From CAZYTX01 sp964650485 (GTDB taxonomy: Bacteria; RBG-13-61-14; DATKZS01), in the NCBI GenBank assembly GCA_964650485.1, contig CAZYTX010000042.1, positions 1 through 33,533 on the forward strand: DNA of 33,533 nt, written 5' to 3'. Numbering within the stretch: the stretch's first letter is position 1; every line of letters starts with the position of its first letter. Under the pieces are notes generated by a model. The model worked only from the letters and a program-made list of their open reading frames with translations, searched no databases and was not told the DNA's origin. Position numbers and translations under genes: made by a program. Shown here in pieces: positions 32,674 through 33,533 of the stretch.

Positions 32674-32828
32674 GCGGTGAGGGGTGAGAATTGGGTTTTG
32701 AGTCTGTCTTCAGTGGATACTTAGGGGGTCGGGCAAGGCCCCATGCGGCAGCCAGAAAAGGCGCGGGGCTGGAGGCTCATACCACAAAAGCCAGGACCCA
32801 AACCAAAGCAAGCGTGAGTTATGTACAG

Positions 32829-33083
32829 ATGGTCAGATATGCTAAACTCATTCTAAAGATTCTTGAGGGAAAGTCCGATGCAAACATCAAGTTTGATGAT
32901 TTGCGGGGCCTTTTGCTGAAGCGGGGGTTTGAAGAACCTGTTCGAGGGAGTCATCATTTATACGGGAAAGACTGAGTGGAAGAAAAAATCAACATTCAAC
33001 GCGATGACGGCAAAGCAAAAGTCTATCAAGTCCGTCAGGTGCGGCCAATGATACTGAAATATAATCTTGGAGGCGACCTGTAG
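32829..33083 (+). pseudogene. hicA: HicA toxin gene interrupted by an in-frame UGA
   Basis: HicA toxins are small double-stranded-RNA-binding-fold mRNases. The frame reads KILEGKSDANIKFDDL, the catalytic-histidine motif RGSHHLY, then GKD followed by TGA at 32973-32975. It continues without a shift as VEEKINIQ, KAKVYQVRQV and ILKYNLGG to a TAG at 33081-33083. Family members read KDGVEEKIN at this point, so one G-to-T change of GGA would create the UGA. The truncated product would have 48 residues. No clear ribosome-binding site precedes the ATG at 32829; the frame is also open upstream to 32691, but that part does not resemble HicA. hicB starts at the very next base. Confidence 0.8.
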
Positions 33084-33296
33084 ATGTCAAAGTACGAAAT
33101 TATAATTTACTGGAGTGATGAGGATAAAGTCTTTGTGGCCGAGGCGCCGGAGCTTCCGGGCTGCACGGCTCACGGGGAAACCGAGGAGCTTGCCCTCAAG
33201 AACCTAAAGGACGCAATACAACTTTGGATTGACACTGCAACAGAGTTCGGAGATGCCGTGCCAGAGCCAAAAGGCCGGCGATTGATGTATGCCTGA
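33084..33296 (+). CDS. hicB: HicB antitoxin
   Basis: The 70-residue protein is the short HicB type: YEIIIYWSDEDKVFVAEAPELPGC opens the partial RNase-H-like fold that binds and blocks HicA, and TEELALKNLKDAIQLWI is the following helix. No DNA-binding domain is fused, as is usual for the short form. GGAGG at 33069-33073, inside the end of hicA, serves its ATG. It is intact although the toxin gene is interrupted, which is expected if the toxin was lost first. Confidence 0.9.
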   Translation: MSKYEIIIYWSDEDKVFVAEAPELPGCTAHGETEELALKNLKDAIQLWIDTATEFGDAVPEPKGRRLMYA

Positions 33297-33533
33297 AAGC
33301 AGGATAACCATTGGCGCCTGGGCGTTCGCGTCTTCCCTGGGCGTCCCCGCCTGCCAAAGTATCGCCCGACGGGCAGCAGTACATAAGTACGGTCGCCGAC
33401 GCGCCAGAGACGCTAAGCCGACGGGGCGTCTCCTACGCTCCATAGCTTTGGCGACGGGGCGCGGACATGTTGGCGTCATAAGGGAAATGAAACATAATGT
33501 TTATTGTTTAGCTCTGATACTATCCCATAGGTT
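33297..33533. other. GC-rich noncoding tail with short repeats
   Basis: After hicB the sequence is very rich in CG-containing words, with GACGGGGCG twice (about 33420 and 33454) and several imperfect inverted repeats. It turns AT-rich after about 33480. I see no supported gene; an ATG at 33487 is open to the window end but covers only 15 codons. Confidence 0.4.

Noticed and set aside
32691..32828. N-terminal extension of hicA as a real coding region
   Set aside because: The 46 extra codons are rich in Arg, Ala and Gly and do not resemble any HicA; the family similarity begins near the ATG at 32829.
32973..32975. UGA in hicA as a selenocysteine codon
   Set aside because: Relatives have glycine here, not cysteine, and no stem-loop with a SECIS-like apical loop is visible in the following 45 nt. 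Nonsense mutation is simpler; it is reported as a finding only because the genome decodes Sec.
33196..33479. Minus-strand open frames across hicB and the GC-rich tail
   Set aside because: Their composition follows the repetitive GC-rich DNA and they overlap intact hicB in antisense; no motif supports them.
33487..33533. Start of a gene running off the window end
   Set aside because: Only 15 codons are visible and the purine-rich sequence is too close to the ATG to act as a ribosome-binding site.

Overview
The window reads as a chromosomal segment of a GC-rich Gram-negative bacterium. A Desulfobacterota or related 'deltaproteobacterial' lineage fits best. The hints are the DUF4911-tldD pair, the full selenocysteine machinery (selA, selB, selC), serA paired with a class V aminotransferase, a stand-alone ATP-grasp acyl-CoA synthetase domain, and a TPR-tailed sulfatase-fold protein. 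This placement comes from gene content only; there is no rRNA or other firm phylogenetic marker here.

Layout. (1) 1-3.5 kb: a damaged nucleotidyltransferase with a small overlapping partner on the minus strand. Then a strong sigma70-type promoter drives a sodium:solute symporter and a small membrane protein, followed by two inverted copies of a palindromic repeat and a small TM2-like protein. (2) 3.5-8.9 kb, minus strand: a compact cluster argG - class V aminotransferase - serA - purA, with gaps of 18-42 nt, linking serine, arginine and AMP synthesis. (3) 9-12.4 kb, minus strand: a membrane-anchored alkaline-phosphatase-superfamily ('sulfatase') protein with TPRs, and an acyl-CoA dehydrogenase. 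(4) 12.5-16.5 kb, plus strand: dapA-like aldolase - DUF4911 - tldD - resB. (5) 16.55-18.05 kb: an AT-rich insert with transposon-end-like repeats, a one-base-overlapping DUF3800 / nuclease-like gene pair, and a run of three perfect hairpins. (6) 18.05-22.16 kb: selA, selB, a lipoprotein gene and tRNA-Sec, in that order. (7) 22.2-25 kb: tRNA-Val, tRNA-Asp, a two-gene PIN module, an ATP-grasp CoA-ligase subunit, a frameshifted secreted or membrane protein gene, and tRNA-Phe. (8) 25.2-32.7 kb: a GT-C-like membrane protein, a serine beta-lactamase-fold hydrolase coupled to a seven-bladed FG-GAP propeller protein, and a long-chain acyl-CoA synthetase. (9) 32.7-33.5 kb: hicA interrupted by a UGA, an intact hicB, and a GC-rich noncoding tail.

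What stands out. A palindromic repeat family has two intergenic copies with compensatory stem changes, and a third copy is translated in frame inside selB. The tRNA-Sec appears to have a 12-bp acceptor-plus-T branch instead of the usual 13. hicA has a UGA where the family normally has a glycine codon, in a genome that decodes UGA as Sec. Three small accessory cassettes look like toxin-antitoxin or defence-type modules: DUF3800 plus a BECR-like protein, a 99-aa protein plus PIN, and the overlapping nucleotidyltransferase pair. The DUF3800 pair with its adjacent hairpins is the best candidate for an undescribed system. All functional statements about it are inference from family resemblance and layout.
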